A stretch of 64,000 nucleotides of DNA from Rhodopseudomonas boonkerdii (GTDB lineage: Bacteria > Pseudomonadota > Alphaproteobacteria > Rhizobiales > Xanthobacteraceae): assembly GCF_021184025.1 (NCBI RefSeq), contig NZ_CP036537.1, positions 2,170,001 through 2,234,000 of the forward strand, written 5' to 3'. The notes under the pieces were generated by a model. The model had not been told where the DNA came from, searched no databases, and worked only from the letters and a program-made list of their open reading frames with translations. A program made the translations under genes and the position numbers. Each line of letters starts with the position of its first letter. Position 1 is the stretch's first letter. This document shows, in pieces, positions 1 through 10,125 of this stretch.

Positions 1-1891
1 CGATCCTCATGGCCCGATGAAAGCTTCGCTGCGCGTGATCGCCGATCATCTGCGCGCCTCGTCGTTCCTGATCGCCGACGGCGTGCTGCCGTCCAATGAA
101 GGCCGCGGCTATGTGCTCCGCCGCATCATGCGCCGCGCGATGCGCCATGGCCAGTTGCTGGGCGCACGCGAGCCCATCATGTGGAAGCTCGTGCCGACGC
201 TGGTGCGCGAGATGGGCGAGGCCTATCCCGAGCTGCAGCGCGCTCGCTCGCTGATCGAGGAGACGCTGCGCCTCGAAGAGACGCGCTTCCGCAAGACGCT
301 GGATCGCGGCCTCGCGATCCTCGACGACAAGAGCGCCACGCTGAAGCAAGGCGACATGTTCGACGGCGAGACCGCCTTCACGCTGTACGATACATTCGGC
401 TTCCCGCTCGATCTCACGCAGGATGCGCTGCGTAACCGCGGCATCTCCGTCGATATCGCGTCGTTCACCGATGCCATGGAGCGGCAGAAGCAGAAGGCGC
501 GTGCCTCGTGGTCCGGCTCGGGTGAAGCCGCCACCGAGACCGTGTGGTTCGGCCTGCGCGAAAAGCTCGGCGCCACCGAATTTCTCGGCTACGAGACCGA
601 AAGCGCCGAAGGCGCCGTCACCGCGCTGGTGAAGGATGGCAACGAAGTCGAGAGCCTGAAGGCTGGCGAGACCGGCGCCATCGTGCTGAACCAGACGCCG
701 TTCTATGCGGAGTCCGGCGGCCAGGTCGGTGATCTCGGCGTGCTCACCGGCGAGGGCGTTAGCTTCCGCGTCACCGATACTCAGAAGCGCGCCGGCGATC
801 TGTTCGTGCATCTCGGCACGGTCGAGTCTGGCGAACTCAAGCTCGGCACCGCGCTGGCGCTTGATGTCGATCATGCGCGCCGTTCGGCGATTCGTGCCAA
901 TCACTCGGCGACGCATCTCTTGCATGAAGCGCTGCGGCAAGTGCTCGGCGACCACATCGCGCAGAAGGGCTCGTCGGTCGACGACAAGCGCCTGCGCTTC
1001 GATTTCGTGCATCAGAAACCGATCACGCCGGAAGAACTGCGTCAGGTCGAAGACATCGCGAACAATGTCGTGCTCGAGAATGACGAAGTCACCACACGCC
1101 TGATGGCGGTGGACGACGCTCGCGAGGCTGGCGCCCGCGCGTTGTTTGGCGAGAAATATGGCGATGAGGTTCGCGTCGTCTCCATGGGCAAGATGGCCCG
1201 TGATAGCGGCAGCAACGCGCTCGGCTGGTCGGTCGAACTCTGCGGCGGCACCCACGTGAAGCGCACCGGCGATATCGGTATGATCTCGGTGACGTCGGAG
1301 AGCGCGGTGTCGTCCGGCGTGCGCCGGATCGAAGCGCTCACTGGCACCCAGGCCCGTCATCATGCCAACGACACCATCGCGCTTGCCAAGAGCGCGGCGA
1401 ATGAGCTCCGCACCACGCTCGACGACATGCCGGCCCGCATCGCCGCGCTGATGGAAGAGCGCAAGAAGCTCGAGCGCGAGCTGTCGGAAGCGAAGAAGAC
1501 CATCGCCATGGGCGGCGGTAGCGGCAGTGCCGCGGCCGGCGCAGGCGGCGGCGATGTCCGCGATGTCGGCGGTACCAGGCTGATGGCCAAGAACGTGTCG
1601 GGCATCGAGATGAAGGATCTCAAGAGTCTCGCCGACGCTGGCAAGAAGCAGCTCGGCTCCGGTGTTGTCGCGATCATCAATGTCGGCGAGGACGGCAAGG
1701 CCGGCGTCGTGGTGGGGGTCACTGAAGATTTGACCAAGCGCTTCAGCGCCGTCGACCTGGTGAAGATCGCCTCCGAAGCTCTCGGCGGCAAGGGCGGCGG
1801 TGGTCGCGCCGATATGGCACAGGCCGGCGGTCCCGACGGAGCCAAGGCTGGCGATGCGCTGAAGGCGATCGAGGCAGCGATTGCGGGCTGA
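1..1891 (+). CDS. alaS: Alanyl-tRNA synthetase, C-terminal part (5' end outside window)
   Basis: Charges tRNA-Ala with alanine in the cytosol and edits mischarged Ser/Gly. The frame is open from base 2, so only about 630 of the family's usual near-900 residues are here and the class II catalytic core lies upstream. The first in-window ATG (base 17) is internal, not the start. Visible landmarks are the tRNA-recognition helix [13 protein letters not shown] (113-151), the editing-site HxxxH as HSATH (902-916), its zinc partner CGGTH (1241-1255), and a Gly/Ala-rich linker (about 1511-1555) leading into the DHHA1-type C-terminal domain. The stop is followed by a strong inverted repeat. Identification is firm from these family motifs; the only limitation is the truncation by the window edge. 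Confidence 0.98.
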   Translation, partial: DPHGPMKASLRVIADHLRASSFLIADGVLPSNEGRGYVLRRIMRRAMRHGQLLGAREPIMWKLVPTLVREMGEAYPELQRARSLIEETLRLEETRFRKTLDRGLAILDDKSATLKQGDMFDGETAFTLYDTFGFPLDLTQDALRNRGISVDIASFTDAMERQKQKARASWSGSGEAATETVWFGLREKLGATEFLGYETESAEGAVTALVKDGNEVESLKAGETGAIVLNQTPFYAESGGQVGDLGVLTGEGVSFRVTDTQKRAGDLFVHLGTVESGELKLGTALALDVDHARRSAIRANHSATHLLHEALRQVLGDHIAQKGSSVDDKRLRFDFVHQKPITPEELRQVEDIANNVVLENDEVTTRLMAVDDAREAGARALFGEKYGDEVRVVSMGKMARDSGSNALGWSVELCGGTHVKRTGDIGMISVTSESAVSSGVRRIEALTGTQARHHANDTIALAKSAANELRTTLDDMPARIAALMEERKKLERELSEAKKTIAMGGGSGSAAAGAGGGDVRDVGGTRLMAKNVSGIEMKDLKSLADAGKKQLGSGVVAIINVGEDGKAGVVVGVTEDLTKRFSAVDLVKIASEALGGKGGGGRADMAQAGGPDGAKAGDALKAIEAAIAG

Positions 1892-1893
1892 GA

Positions 1894-1955
1894 TTGTCAT
1901 CGCGAGCTAAGGGGGAAGCCTCGGCTTCCCCTCGCACGGCGGCTCACAATGACGT
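1894..1955. repeat. Inverted repeat / probable terminator after alaS
   Basis: A nested inverted repeat follows the alaS stop. The inner arms GGGGAAGCC (1912-1920) and GGCTTCCCC (1923-1931) pair perfectly. The outer arms, TTGTCATCGCGAGC-like and GGCTCACAATGACG-like, pair imperfectly. No T-run follows, so it may be a dispersed palindromic element that also acts as a terminator. Confidence 0.6.
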
Positions 1956-2103
1956 TGTGAATTGGGTGCGTTAACACCGATAGCTAGGCATCCGGTCGTC
2001 TCGTCGCAACCGCTTCTCGCGATAACAATAACGTTTCAGGCTGCGACCATGAGTAGCCTCAGTTGACGCTGGCATCCCAAGCTCCCATGCGGCAAAAAGC
2101 GGC

Positions 2104-3780
2104 ATGGAGCACAATACCCCTCTGATTTCGACCGTCGTCGTCGGCCTCGTGCTGGCTTTCATTCTCGGTGTAGTTGCGCAGCGTATACGCATATCGCCGC
2201 TGGTAGGTTATCTCCTGGCCGGTGTGTTGATGGGCCCGTTTACGCCAGGCTATGTGGCAGATCAGAAGCTCGCCAACGAGCTGGCCGAAATCGGCATCAT
2301 TCTCCTGATGTTCGGTGTCGGCCTCCATTTCTCGTTGAAGGATTTGCTCTCCGTCAAAAACATCGCGATCCCCGGCGCCGTCGTGCAGATCGCGGTCGCG
2401 ACCTTGCTCGGCATCGGGCTGGGTGAGGCGCTCGGCTGGGGTATCGGCGGCGGTCTGGTGTTCGGCCTTGCGCTGTCGGTCGCATCGACCGTGGTGCTGC
2501 TCCGCGCGCTGCAGGAGCGCCGACTTATCGACAGCGAGCGCGGCCGAATCGCCGTTGGCTGGTTGATTGTCGAGGATCTCGCAATGGTGCTGACGCTGGT
2601 GCTGCTGCCGGCGATCGCGCCATTGCTCAAGGGGCAGGGCGCCGGCGATCTGTCGGCTTTGGCGATGCCGGTGCTGGTCACGCTGGGCAAGGTCGCCGGC
2701 TTTGTCATCTTCATGCTGGTGGTCGGCCGCCGCATCATTCCGGCGATGCTGCACTACGTGGCGCACACCGGCTCGCGCGAGCTGTTTCGTCTCGCGGTAT
2801 TCGCCATCTCGCTCGGCGTTGCCTTCGGTGCGGCCGTGGTGTTCGACGTCTCCTTCGCGCTTGGCGCATTCTTCGCGGGCATGATCCTCAGCGAGTCCGA
2901 GCTCAGCCAGCGCGCGGCCAATGAAACATTGCCGCTGCGCGATGCATTTGCGGTGCTGTTCTTTGTCTCGGTCGGCATGCTGGTCGATCCCGCCATCATC
3001 CTGCGCGATCCGCTGCCGCTTCTGGCGACGGTGTTCATCATCCTGGTCGGTAAGTCCGTTGCTGCCTTCGGTATCGTCCGTTTGTTCGGTTATCCGCAAT
3101 CGACGGCCCTGACGATTTCAGCCTCGCTGGCGCAGATCGGCGAATTCTCGTTCATTCTCGTCGGTCTCGGCGTCAGCCTTGGCCTGCTGCCGGATCGAGG
3201 TCGCGATCTCGTGCTCGCCGGCGCTATCATTTCGATCATGATCAATCCGGTGTTCTTTGCGATCCTCGATCGGATGGTCGCCAAGGAAGAAGCCGAGCCG
3301 CAGCCCGTGGGCCCGCCAGATCCGGCCAAGCCGGTGGTGCGCGATCCCCCACCCGTATCCGAACTCACCAATCACGTCGTACTGGTCGGCCACGGCCGCG
3401 TCGGCAGCGTGGTTTCGACGGCGCTTCGCGCAGCGTCGATGCCATTCCTCGTCATTGAGGATACGCCCGGTGTCGTCGAGCGCTTGCGCGAGAGTCATGT
3501 GGATGTGATCACCGGCAACGCGGCGGCGCCGGACATGCTGCAGGCGGCCAATATCGGTCATGCCCGCGGTCTTCTGGTCGCGATTCCCGACGCCTTCGAG
3601 GGCGGCCAGATCGTCGCCAAGGCGAGGGCGCTCAATCCGACCCTGCCGATCATCGCTCGCGCGCATTCCGACGAAGAAGTCGCGCATCTCAAATATCACG
3701 GCGCCAATGTCGTGATCATGGGCGAGCAGGAAATCGCGAAAGCGATGCTGCTGAAGATCGGCGCGACGATGGCGGTGTGA
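2104..3780 (+). CDS. Kef/YbaL-type monovalent cation:proton antiporter with TrkA-N domain
   Basis: Inner-membrane CPA2-family antiporter, predicted to exchange K+ or Na+ for H+. Residues 1-385 are almost continuously hydrophobic, giving roughly 12 membrane segments. A cytoplasmic Pro-rich linker follows (EPQPVGPPDPAKP), then an RCK/TrkA-N regulatory domain starting near residue 422 with the Rossmann motif GHGRVG at 429-434. The 558-residue length and single TrkA-N domain match the YbaL branch better than KefB/KefC, which are glutathione-gated and usually have a KefF/KefG partner; none is seen here. It lies between alaS and a convergent SDR gene and appears monocistronic. The exact ion is not readable from sequence. 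Confidence 0.93.
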   Translation: MEHNTPLISTVVVGLVLAFILGVVAQRIRISPLVGYLLAGVLMGPFTPGYVADQKLANELAEIGIILLMFGVGLHFSLKDLLSVKNIAIPGAVVQIAVATLLGIGLGEALGWGIGGGLVFGLALSVASTVVLLRALQERRLIDSERGRIAVGWLIVEDLAMVLTLVLLPAIAPLLKGQGAGDLSALAMPVLVTLGKVAGFVIFMLVVGRRIIPAMLHYVAHTGSRELFRLAVFAISLGVAFGAAVVFDVSFALGAFFAGMILSESELSQRAANETLPLRDAFAVLFFVSVGMLVDPAIILRDPLPLLATVFIILVGKSVAAFGIVRLFGYPQSTALTISASLAQIGEFSFILVGLGVSLGLLPDRGRDLVLAGAIISIMINPVFFAILDRMVAKEEAEPQPVGPPDPAKPVVRDPPPVSELTNHVVLVGHGRVGSVVSTALRAASMPFLVIEDTPGVVERLRESHVDVITGNAAAPDMLQAANIGHARGLLVAIPDAFEGGQIVAKARALNPTLPIIARAHSDEEVAHLKYHGANVVIMGEQEIAKAMLLKIGATMAV

Positions 3781-3788
3781 GCCTATGC

Positions 3789-3830
3789 CGTCATTCCGGG
3801 GCGCGCAGTACGCGCGAACCAGGAATGACG
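3789..3830. terminator. Hairpin between convergent genes
   Basis: Arms CGTCATTCC (3789-3797) and GGAATGACG (3822-3830) pair perfectly around an inner GCGCG/CGCGC stem. It lies between the convergent Kef-type and SDR genes and could terminate both. There is no strong T-tract, and CGTCATTCC-type palindromes are also a dispersed repeat class in these genomes. Confidence 0.6.
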
Positions 3831-3837
3831 AGTTCGA

Positions 3838-4542
3838 TCACACCGAGCGCGTCATGCCGCCATCGACGCGGATGTTCTGGCCGGTGATATAGCCGGCGCC
3901 TGCCGAGGCGAGGAAAGCGATCGTGGCCGCGATCTCCTCACTCTTGCCATAACGCTGCATCGGCACACTCGCGCGGCGCTCTTCCGTCGCCGGCAGGCTG
4001 TCGATCCAGCCCGGCAGCACATTGTTCATGCGCACATTCGAAGCCGCAAAAGCATCCGCGAACAGTTTTGTGTAGGACGCCAGACCCGCGCGAAACACTG
4101 CAGAGGTGGGAAACATCGCCGACGGTTCGAATGCCCAGGCTGTTGAGATATTGATGATGCTGCCCGCCTTCTGCGCCTGCATGATCGGCGTGACCAGCCG
4201 GGTCGGCCGGATCACATTCATCAGGTAGACATCCATGCCGGTGTGCCATTGCTCGTCGGTCAGTTCGAGCACCGGCGCGCGCGGGCCGTGACCGGCGCTG
4301 TTCACCAGCGCATCGATACGTCCCCATTTTTTCATCGCGCCATCGACGAGGCGCTTGATGTCGTCATTCGACTGGTTCGAGCCGGTGATGCCGATGCCGC
4401 CCAGCTCCTGCGCCAGCGCTTCGCCTTTGCCCGACGACGACAGGATTGCGACGTGAAAACCATCGGCCGCAAGCCGCCGCGCTGCGGCGGCGCCCATTCC
4501 GCTTCCGCCTGCAGTGATGACGGCGACTTTTCCTGCTGACAT
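3838..4542 (-). CDS. SDR-fold protein lacking the canonical YxxxK catalytic pair
   Basis: A 234-residue Rossmann-fold protein of the short-chain dehydrogenase/reductase superfamily. The N-terminal dinucleotide loop reads AGGSGMG (11-17), with NSAG in strand 4, INIS at 130-133 and the C-terminal GQNIRVDGG typical of classical SDRs. Aligned by hand without gaps to the usual Ser-(13)-Tyr-(3)-Lys spacing, the Tyr is Ser147 and the Lys is Arg151 (TSAVFR). It may therefore not be a standard oxidoreductase, although divergent SDRs with this substitution pattern may use other residues. The start is the ATG at 4542; a longer in-frame opening to 4935 only overlaps the neighbouring peptidase gene. It is 29 bp downstream of the prolyl oligopeptidase gene on the same strand, possibly co-transcribed. 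Confidence 0.88.
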   Translation of the reverse strand: MSAGKVAVITAGGSGMGAAAARRLAADGFHVAILSSSGKGEALAQELGGIGITGSNQSNDDIKRLVDGAMKKWGRIDALVNSAGHGPRAPVLELTDEQWHTGMDVYLMNVIRPTRLVTPIMQAQKAGSIINISTAWAFEPSAMFPTSAVFRAGLASYTKLFADAFAASNVRMNNVLPGWIDSLPATEERRASVPMQRYGKSEEIAATIAFLASAGAGYITGQNIRVDGGMTRSV

Positions 4543-4571
4543 GATGATGCTCTCTCTTCGATGCGCCGAGT

Positions 4572-6635
4572 TTAGCTCGCAATCGTTCGCCGCAGGAACG
4601 CATAACCCAGCGCCTGACTCTGTGCCTGCTTGCTGTTGTCCACCGCACCGGAATGGCCGCCGGCGACGGTTTCGTTGAACCAGGCCGGGCATCCCAGTTC
4701 CTGCAGTCGCGCCACCATCTTGCGGGCATGGCCGGGATGCACGCGGTCGTCGGTCCGGTTGGTGGTGATCAGGATCGGAGGATAGTTCTCGCCGCCTTTG
4801 GCGAGATGATAGGGTGAGAATTTCTGCAGATAGGCCCACTCGTCGGGAATTTCCGGATCGCCATATTCGGCGATCCAGCTCTGGCCTGCGAGCAACTTGG
4901 TGTAGCGCGCCATGTCGAGCAGCGGCACGCTGCACCAGATCGCGCCGAACAGCCGAGGATAGCGCGTCAGCATGTTGCCGACGAGCAGTCCGCCATTGCT
5001 GCCGCCGTGGCAGGCGAGTTTTGCAGCCGTCGTCACGCCCGACGCCGCGACATCGCGCGCCACTGCCGCGAAATCATCATGCGCGACATGCTTGGTGTTC
5101 TTGCGCGAGGCGAGATGCCATCCCGGCCCGAATTCACCGCCGCCGCGGATATTGGCGATGGCATAGGCATGGCCATGTTCGAGCCACAGCTTGCCGGCAA
5201 TCGCCATATAGGACGGCGTCAACGACACCTCGAAGCCGCCATAGCCATAAAGGATCGTCGGTCGCGGTCCGCCCTTCAGGTTCTTGCCGATCAGGAAATA
5301 CGGAATCTTCGTACCGTCCCCGGCCACGGCGTGGCGCTGCTGCACCTCGATGCCTTCCGGATCGAAATTGCGCGGTGCGCTTTTTAGCGGCGCCGGTGTG
5401 CCGTGGCCGTCCCATAGCGCGGTCGTCGTCGGCCGGTCGAAGCCGGTGACGGTCAGCAGCAGTTCAGCGCCCAAATCCGGATCGTCTTCACCGCCAAAGT
5501 TCTGCGCAGAGATCGACGCATTATCGGGGAGGCCGGGCAGGGGCGTTTCCTGCCAGCCGGCCTCGCTCCGCTGCATCAGCACGACGCGACCGCGGACATT
5601 GTCGAGCAGTTCAAGCACGATGCCATGGCGCGTCTCCGCCCATGATTGCAGCGCGCGCTCCGGTGTCGGCGAGAACGCAATCTCGAAATTGCGCGCGCCG
5701 GACAGGAAGCGATCGAGATCGATCACGGCAAGCGCGCCGGCCGGAATCGTGAGATCACCCAGCGTCCAATCCTGTTTGGGGCTGACCAGGAGATCCTCGG
5801 CTTCCGCGCCGACGCTGATTTCTTCCGGCAAATCCAGCCGAAGCCGCTTGCCCGCATGCGGGCCATGCTTGCGCTCGACGAAAATCTGCGAGCGCGTGAA
5901 GTCCAGCGCGCGCCAGAACATCAGGCCTTCATGACCCGGCCGGCGATTGACGCCGAACCAGGCCGCGACGTCCTGCTTCTCCACCTCGAACACGGTTTCT
6001 GCCGCAGCCAGCGGCGTGCTGCGCGTCCAGCGCCGCACCGCGCGGGTATAGCCGGCTTCGGTGCTGTCATCGGGCGTCTGCGCGCTGCCTACCAGCAGCG
6101 TGTCGTTGTCGATCCACGCCACCTGCGTCTTCGCCTTCGGAATCACGAAACCGTCCGGAACGAAGCTCTTCGTGGCGATATCGAATTCTCGCACTTCGAT
6201 GGCGTCGGTGCCATTGAAGGACAGGCTCACCAGCGCCCGCGTTTTGTCCGGCGAGCGTGCCGCACCGGCAAACGCCCAACTCACGTTCTCGGCCTTGTTC
6301 AGCGCGTCGATGTCGAGCAGCACGTTCCAGTCCGGTTTGTCGGTCCGGTAGCTCTCCAGCGTCGTCCGTCGCCACAGGCCGCGCGGATGCTCCGCGTCCT
6401 TCCAGAAATTGTAGAGAAAGTCGCCGGACTTGCCGACGAAGGGGATGCGATCGTCGGCATCGAGGATCTTCAGCACTGCTTTGAAATCGCTGACATAGCC
6501 GTCATTGACCAGAAAGCCGTCGGTACGCTTGTTCTGCGCATCGACCCAGGCGATTGCCTCGTCGCCCTCGATCTCCTCAAGCCAGAGAAAGGGATCGTCG
6601 TGGCCGTCGGCGGGATTGGATGCTGTCATAGTCAT
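4572..6635 (-). CDS. Prolyl oligopeptidase family serine peptidase (S9A-like)
   Basis: A 687-residue cytosolic peptidase predicted to cleave short peptides after proline or related residues. There is an N-terminal capping segment (DPFLWLEEIEGDEA), a beta-propeller region of about 400 residues and a C-terminal alpha/beta-hydrolase domain. The nucleophile motif is GGSNGG. The charge-relay Asp lies in NRTDDRVHPGHA and the His in GGHSGAVDN, so the triad looks intact. No signal peptide is visible. Length and domain order match the prolyl endopeptidase family; some relatives act as oligopeptidase B-like enzymes and substrate preference cannot be read here. A palindromic intergenic repeat lies upstream. 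Confidence 0.93.
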   Translation of the reverse strand: MTMTASNPADGHDDPFLWLEEIEGDEAIAWVDAQNKRTDGFLVNDGYVSDFKAVLKILDADDRIPFVGKSGDFLYNFWKDAEHPRGLWRRTTLESYRTDKPDWNVLLDIDALNKAENVSWAFAGAARSPDKTRALVSLSFNGTDAIEVREFDIATKSFVPDGFVIPKAKTQVAWIDNDTLLVGSAQTPDDSTEAGYTRAVRRWTRSTPLAAAETVFEVEKQDVAAWFGVNRRPGHEGLMFWRALDFTRSQIFVERKHGPHAGKRLRLDLPEEISVGAEAEDLLVSPKQDWTLGDLTIPAGALAVIDLDRFLSGARNFEIAFSPTPERALQSWAETRHGIVLELLDNVRGRVVLMQRSEAGWQETPLPGLPDNASISAQNFGGEDDPDLGAELLLTVTGFDRPTTTALWDGHGTPAPLKSAPRNFDPEGIEVQQRHAVAGDGTKIPYFLIGKNLKGGPRPTILYGYGGFEVSLTPSYMAIAGKLWLEHGHAYAIANIRGGGEFGPGWHLASRKNTKHVAHDDFAAVARDVAASGVTTAAKLACHGGSNGGLLVGNMLTRYPRLFGAIWCSVPLLDMARYTKLLAGQSWIAEYGDPEIPDEWAYLQKFSPYHLAKGGENYPPILITTNRTDDRVHPGHARKMVARLQELGCPAWFNETVAGGHSGAVDNSKQAQSQALGYAFLRRTIAS

Positions 6636-6652
6636 CTTTCAGTGGCTGGCGG

Positions 6653-6757
6653 CGTAGGATGGGTAGAGCGGAGCGAAACCCATCCTGCCATCGCTTTGGC
6701 AACTCCGCCGATGGGTTTCGCTCCGGCGCGCAGCGCCTACGCTCTACCCATCCTACG
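6653..6757. repeat. Palindromic intergenic repeat (GTAGGATGGGTAGAGC type)
   Basis: GTAGGATGGGTAGAGC at the left end is matched by its reverse complement GCTCTACCCATCCTAC at the right, with internal arms GGAGCGAAACCCATC and GATGGGTTTCGCTCC. The whole element folds on itself. It lies between the divergently read ends of the peptidase gene (5' side) and icd (3' side). Confidence 0.8.
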
Positions 6758-6782
6758 CCTCGTTCCCCGCAAGCGAAGGAAT

Positions 6783-6813
6783 AAAAAAATCCGGGACGCC
6801 AGCGGCGCCCCGG
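6783..6813 (-). terminator. Rho-independent terminator of icd
   Basis: Read on the minus strand, CCGGGGCGCC-GCT-GGCGTCCCGG forms a 10-pair stem (one G-U) with a 3-base loop, followed directly by ATTTTTTT. It starts 36 bases downstream of the icd stop codon. This is the clearest intrinsic terminator in the window. Confidence 0.88.
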
Positions 6814-6848
6814 ACTTGGTTCATGCTGCCTTTAAGAAGGGGCAGAAA

Positions 6849-8063
6849 TCAGGCCTTGAGAGCCTTGGTCAGGTTCTCGGCGACTTTGTCCAGGAAGCCC
6901 GTGGTCGACAGCCAGCGCTGGTCGGCGCCGACGAGCAGGGCGAGGTCCTTGGTCATGTAGCCGGCTTCGACGGTGTCGACGCAGACCTTCTCGAGGGTCT
7001 TCGAGAAATTCAGCAGCGCGTCGTTGTTGTCCAGTTTGGCACGGTGGGCGAGGCCCTGAGTCCAGGCGAAGATCGACGCGATCGAGTTGGTCGAGGTCTC
7101 CTTGCCCTTCTGGTGCTCGCGATAGTGACGGGTCACCGTACCGTGGGCGGCTTCGGCTTCCACGGTCTGGCCGTCCGGCGTCATCAGCACCGAGGTCATT
7201 AGGCCGAGCGAGCCGTAGCCCTGGGCCACGGTGTCGGACTGAACGTCGCCGTCATAGTTCTTGCAGGCCCAGACATAGCCGCCCGACCACTTCAGCGCCG
7301 AGGCGACCATGTCGTCGATCAGGCGGTGCTCGTAGGTCAGGCCCTTGGCTTCGAACTGGGCCTTGAACTCGCGGTCATAGACATCCTGGAAGATGTCCTT
7401 GAAGCGGCCGTCGTAGACCTTGAGGATGGTGTTCTTGGTCGAGAGGTAGACCGGGTAGTTGCGGATCAGGCCGTAATTCAGCGATGCGCGGGCGAAGTCG
7501 GTGATCGACGCGTCCAGATTGTACATGCTCATGGCGACGCCGCCGGCGGGCGCCTGGAACACTTCCTTCTCGATCACGGTGCCGTCCTCGCCGACGAACT
7601 TCATCGACAGGGTGCCCTTGGACGGGAACTTGATGTCAGTGGCGCGGTACTGGTCGCCGAAGGCGTGGCGGCCGATGATGATCGGCTTGGTCCAGCCGGG
7701 GACGAGGCGCGGGACGTTCGAGCAGATAATCGGCTCGCGGAAGATCACACCGCCGAGGATGTTGCGGATGGTGCCGTTCGGCGACTTCCACATCGACTTG
7801 AGGCCGAACTCCTTCACGCGGGCTTCGTCCGGGGTGATGGTGGCGCACTTCACGCCCACGCCGAACTTCTTGATCGCGTTGGCCGCATCCACGGTGACCT
7901 GATCGTCGGTCTTGTCGCGGTATTCCATCCCGAGGTCGTAATAGTGCAGGTCGACGTCAAGGTAGGGCGTGATCAGCTTGTCCTTGATGTACTGCCAGAT
8001 GATTCTGGTCATTTCATCGCCGTCGAGTTCGACGACCGGGTTGGCTACCTTGATTTTTGCCAT
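6849..8063 (-). CDS. icd: NADP-dependent isocitrate dehydrogenase
   Basis: Oxidative decarboxylation of isocitrate to 2-oxoglutarate in the TCA cycle, producing NADPH. The 404-residue length and N-terminus ([20 protein letters not shown]) place it in the eukaryote-like homodimeric IDH subfamily common in alphaproteobacteria, not the E. coli type. The substrate-site segment SPNGTIRN and metal-site region around [13 protein letters not shown] are present, as is the late motif [16 protein letters not shown]. It has its own terminator, and the 109-base gap upstream to the hydrolase gene is room for its promoter. In related genomes icd commonly lies close to alaS, as here. Confidence 0.97.
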   Translation of the reverse strand: MAKIKVANPVVELDGDEMTRIIWQYIKDKLITPYLDVDLHYYDLGMEYRDKTDDQVTVDAANAIKKFGVGVKCATITPDEARVKEFGLKSMWKSPNGTIRNILGGVIFREPIICSNVPRLVPGWTKPIIIGRHAFGDQYRATDIKFPSKGTLSMKFVGEDGTVIEKEVFQAPAGGVAMSMYNLDASITDFARASLNYGLIRNYPVYLSTKNTILKVYDGRFKDIFQDVYDREFKAQFEAKGLTYEHRLIDDMVASALKWSGGYVWACKNYDGDVQSDTVAQGYGSLGLMTSVLMTPDGQTVEAEAAHGTVTRHYREHQKGKETSTNSIASIFAWTQGLAHRAKLDNNDALLNFSKTLEKVCVDTVEAGYMTKDLALLVGADQRWLSTTGFLDKVAENLTKALKA

Positions 8064-8172
8064 GGGAAATCGGGCCTTCGCGTTGCGGGAGGGTGTTTGC
8101 AGGGGGGGCTATAGCACCGCGCCCGCTTGGGCGAAAGCCAAGGCGCTATGCAGTTTCGCCCCATTTTGAGGC

Positions 8173-9903
8173 TCAGAACGCAGCCTGCGTCGCTGTGCCC
8201 GCCACCACGTACCAGGTCACCAGCAGGCTGCAGATCAGCGCCCCCGGCAGGCTGGAGCCGGTGCGCCGCCAGGTGAAGGTGGCGATCACCGCCACGGTCG
8301 CCATGACAGGCACGAACTGGATCGCCACAATGGTGTTCAGGGCCATCGAGGTGATCACCGTGGGGGCCGGATCGATCAGCTGCCCGTTCAGGAACAGCGC
8401 GCCATACTGGATGCCCAGCAACAGGACGAATCCCAGCGCCAGCGCCGCCATATTGGTCAGGTAGATCGCCGGCCGGCTGGCTGACAGCGTCGAGAAGTTC
8501 CGGTGCATCACATGCAGGGCGATGACGAAGAACAGCGTGACCGGGGCGAGGTAGATCAGCGCCATGAGCGCCTGTTTGCCGCTGAGCAGCTTCAGCGCCA
8601 CGATCCAGAACCGGAAATCGACGGTGAAGATCCGGTCGGCCAGCCACAGCGCCAGATACCCCGCGGCGACGGTGACCACCGCGATCGCGACCGACAGGCC
8701 GACGATGCCGCGCCGGCTGGCGCGCTTCGGCGCGAACGGCATCAGCAGCAGCGCGATGGCGGCGTTGATCAGCGCCCAGACCACGATCTGGTTGGTGATC
8801 CCCTGCGGCAGCCAGGGCTGTGCCTTGACGACGTTCCCCGCCAGCGTGAAGGCGGGATAATAAGTGAGGGCCGGGATCAGCACCGACAGCGCGAGGGCGC
8901 CGAGCCAGCGGCCGCGGTTGACCGGCGCCTCCACGGGCTGCGCGCCGTCCGCGGGTTTCGGCAGGGCCAGCCGGGAGAATATCCGGGCCTCCAGCAACCC
9001 GTCGAACATGCCGAGCAGGAAGGCGACGAAGCCGAGCAGCGCGATGCCGGTGCCGATCTCCTTGCGCAGCCAGATCTGGTCATGGGCCGGAAGCGGCGTG
9101 CCGCCGGTCAGCGTCTTGCCGAACCAGTCCAGCGCATGGCCGATCGCCTCATGGGAGAAGTGGTCGCCCGGGTGGGTGACGGCGGGCGTGTACAGCACCC
9201 GGGCGGTGCCTGCCGCGAGATCGCCATAGACCTTGCCGGGCTCGACCGCCGACGAGGTGCCGAACACGCCCCACAGCTTCGGACTGCTGACCACGTCGCG
9301 GGCCTTGGCCACGCCCCACATCAGGGGCGAAAATTCGTCATATTTGGAGAACACCAGCGCGAGGTTGCGCGGCCAGCTCGGCGAGCCGTCGGCGGCGAAC
9401 GGTTTGCCGGTGGAGGAGCCTTCCAGCACCATGGCCTTGTAGTCGTTCGGCATGGCGGTGGCGGCGGCCAGAATGGTCCAGCCACCCATCGAATGGCCTT
9501 CGAGGCCGATATTGTTTTGATCGACCATCGGCAGACTGCGCAGATGCGCCAGCCCGTCCGGTCCACCAAAGCCGTTGGCGAAGGCCGGCCCGTCGCTGTA
9601 GCCGTGGCCGGTCTGGTCGATCGCCAGCACCACATAACCGCGGCGGGCGAATTCGATGGCGAAACCGTCCTGGGTTTCGCGGGAATTGATGTAGCCATGG
9701 ACGGCGAGGATGCCCGGCGCGGGGGTCTGCGCCGTGGCGTTCGGCGGCGTGTAGAGCAGGGCGCTCATGGTGTTGCCCTTGGCGCCCTTGAAGCGGATGT
9801 CCTCCACCTTGATACCGCCGGAGGTCTGCGTCAGATGCGCGAGCAGGCTGCCGGCGATCATCGCCACGGCGCCAATGATCGCCAATGTCCATCTTGCGCG
9901 CAT
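8173..9903 (-). CDS. Alpha/beta hydrolase fused to a multi-pass membrane domain
   Basis: A 576-residue inner-membrane protein. It opens with one hydrophobic segment (residues 6-26). A soluble alpha/beta-hydrolase domain follows (about 35-270) with the oxyanion strand AVHGYIN, the nucleophile elbow GHSMGG and a likely catalytic His in THPGDHFSHEA, a site commonly used by dienelactone-hydrolase-like and acetyl-xylan-esterase-like proteins. From about residue 285 to the end it is strongly hydrophobic, with some 7-9 membrane segments and no domain I can name. The hydrolase is probably periplasmic, because it follows a single N-terminal segment. Substrate unknown. It is separated from icd by 109 bases and divergent from the trmJ-like gene. 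Confidence 0.82.
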   Translation of the reverse strand: MRARWTLAIIGAVAMIAGSLLAHLTQTSGGIKVEDIRFKGAKGNTMSALLYTPPNATAQTPAPGILAVHGYINSRETQDGFAIEFARRGYVVLAIDQTGHGYSDGPAFANGFGGPDGLAHLRSLPMVDQNNIGLEGHSMGGWTILAAATAMPNDYKAMVLEGSSTGKPFAADGSPSWPRNLALVFSKYDEFSPLMWGVAKARDVVSSPKLWGVFGTSSAVEPGKVYGDLAAGTARVLYTPAVTHPGDHFSHEAIGHALDWFGKTLTGGTPLPAHDQIWLRKEIGTGIALLGFVAFLLGMFDGLLEARIFSRLALPKPADGAQPVEAPVNRGRWLGALALSVLIPALTYYPAFTLAGNVVKAQPWLPQGITNQIVVWALINAAIALLLMPFAPKRASRRGIVGLSVAIAVVTVAAGYLALWLADRIFTVDFRFWIVALKLLSGKQALMALIYLAPVTLFFVIALHVMHRNFSTLSASRPAIYLTNMAALALGFVLLLGIQYGALFLNGQLIDPAPTVITSMALNTIVAIQFVPVMATVAVIATFTWRRTGSSLPGALICSLLVTWYVVAGTATQAAF

Positions 9904-10125
9904 CGCATTCCTCCCATAATCCCGCAGCCGTTGTGGCCGCAGGGGTCATTCGCAGTTTCGTTTCGGGTTGGCTATCACCGCTAACCGAAAGTCGAACGAA
10001 AGCAAATGTCCTGCAGGGCGGTTCTGGCTGGTTTTAGGGGAAATCTTGCAAAACCCGGCCAAGCCCCTCGTTCCGTTCGGGAAAACAGCCGCCGCCGAGA
10101 AGTCCGTTGACGCCCGGATGAGATG

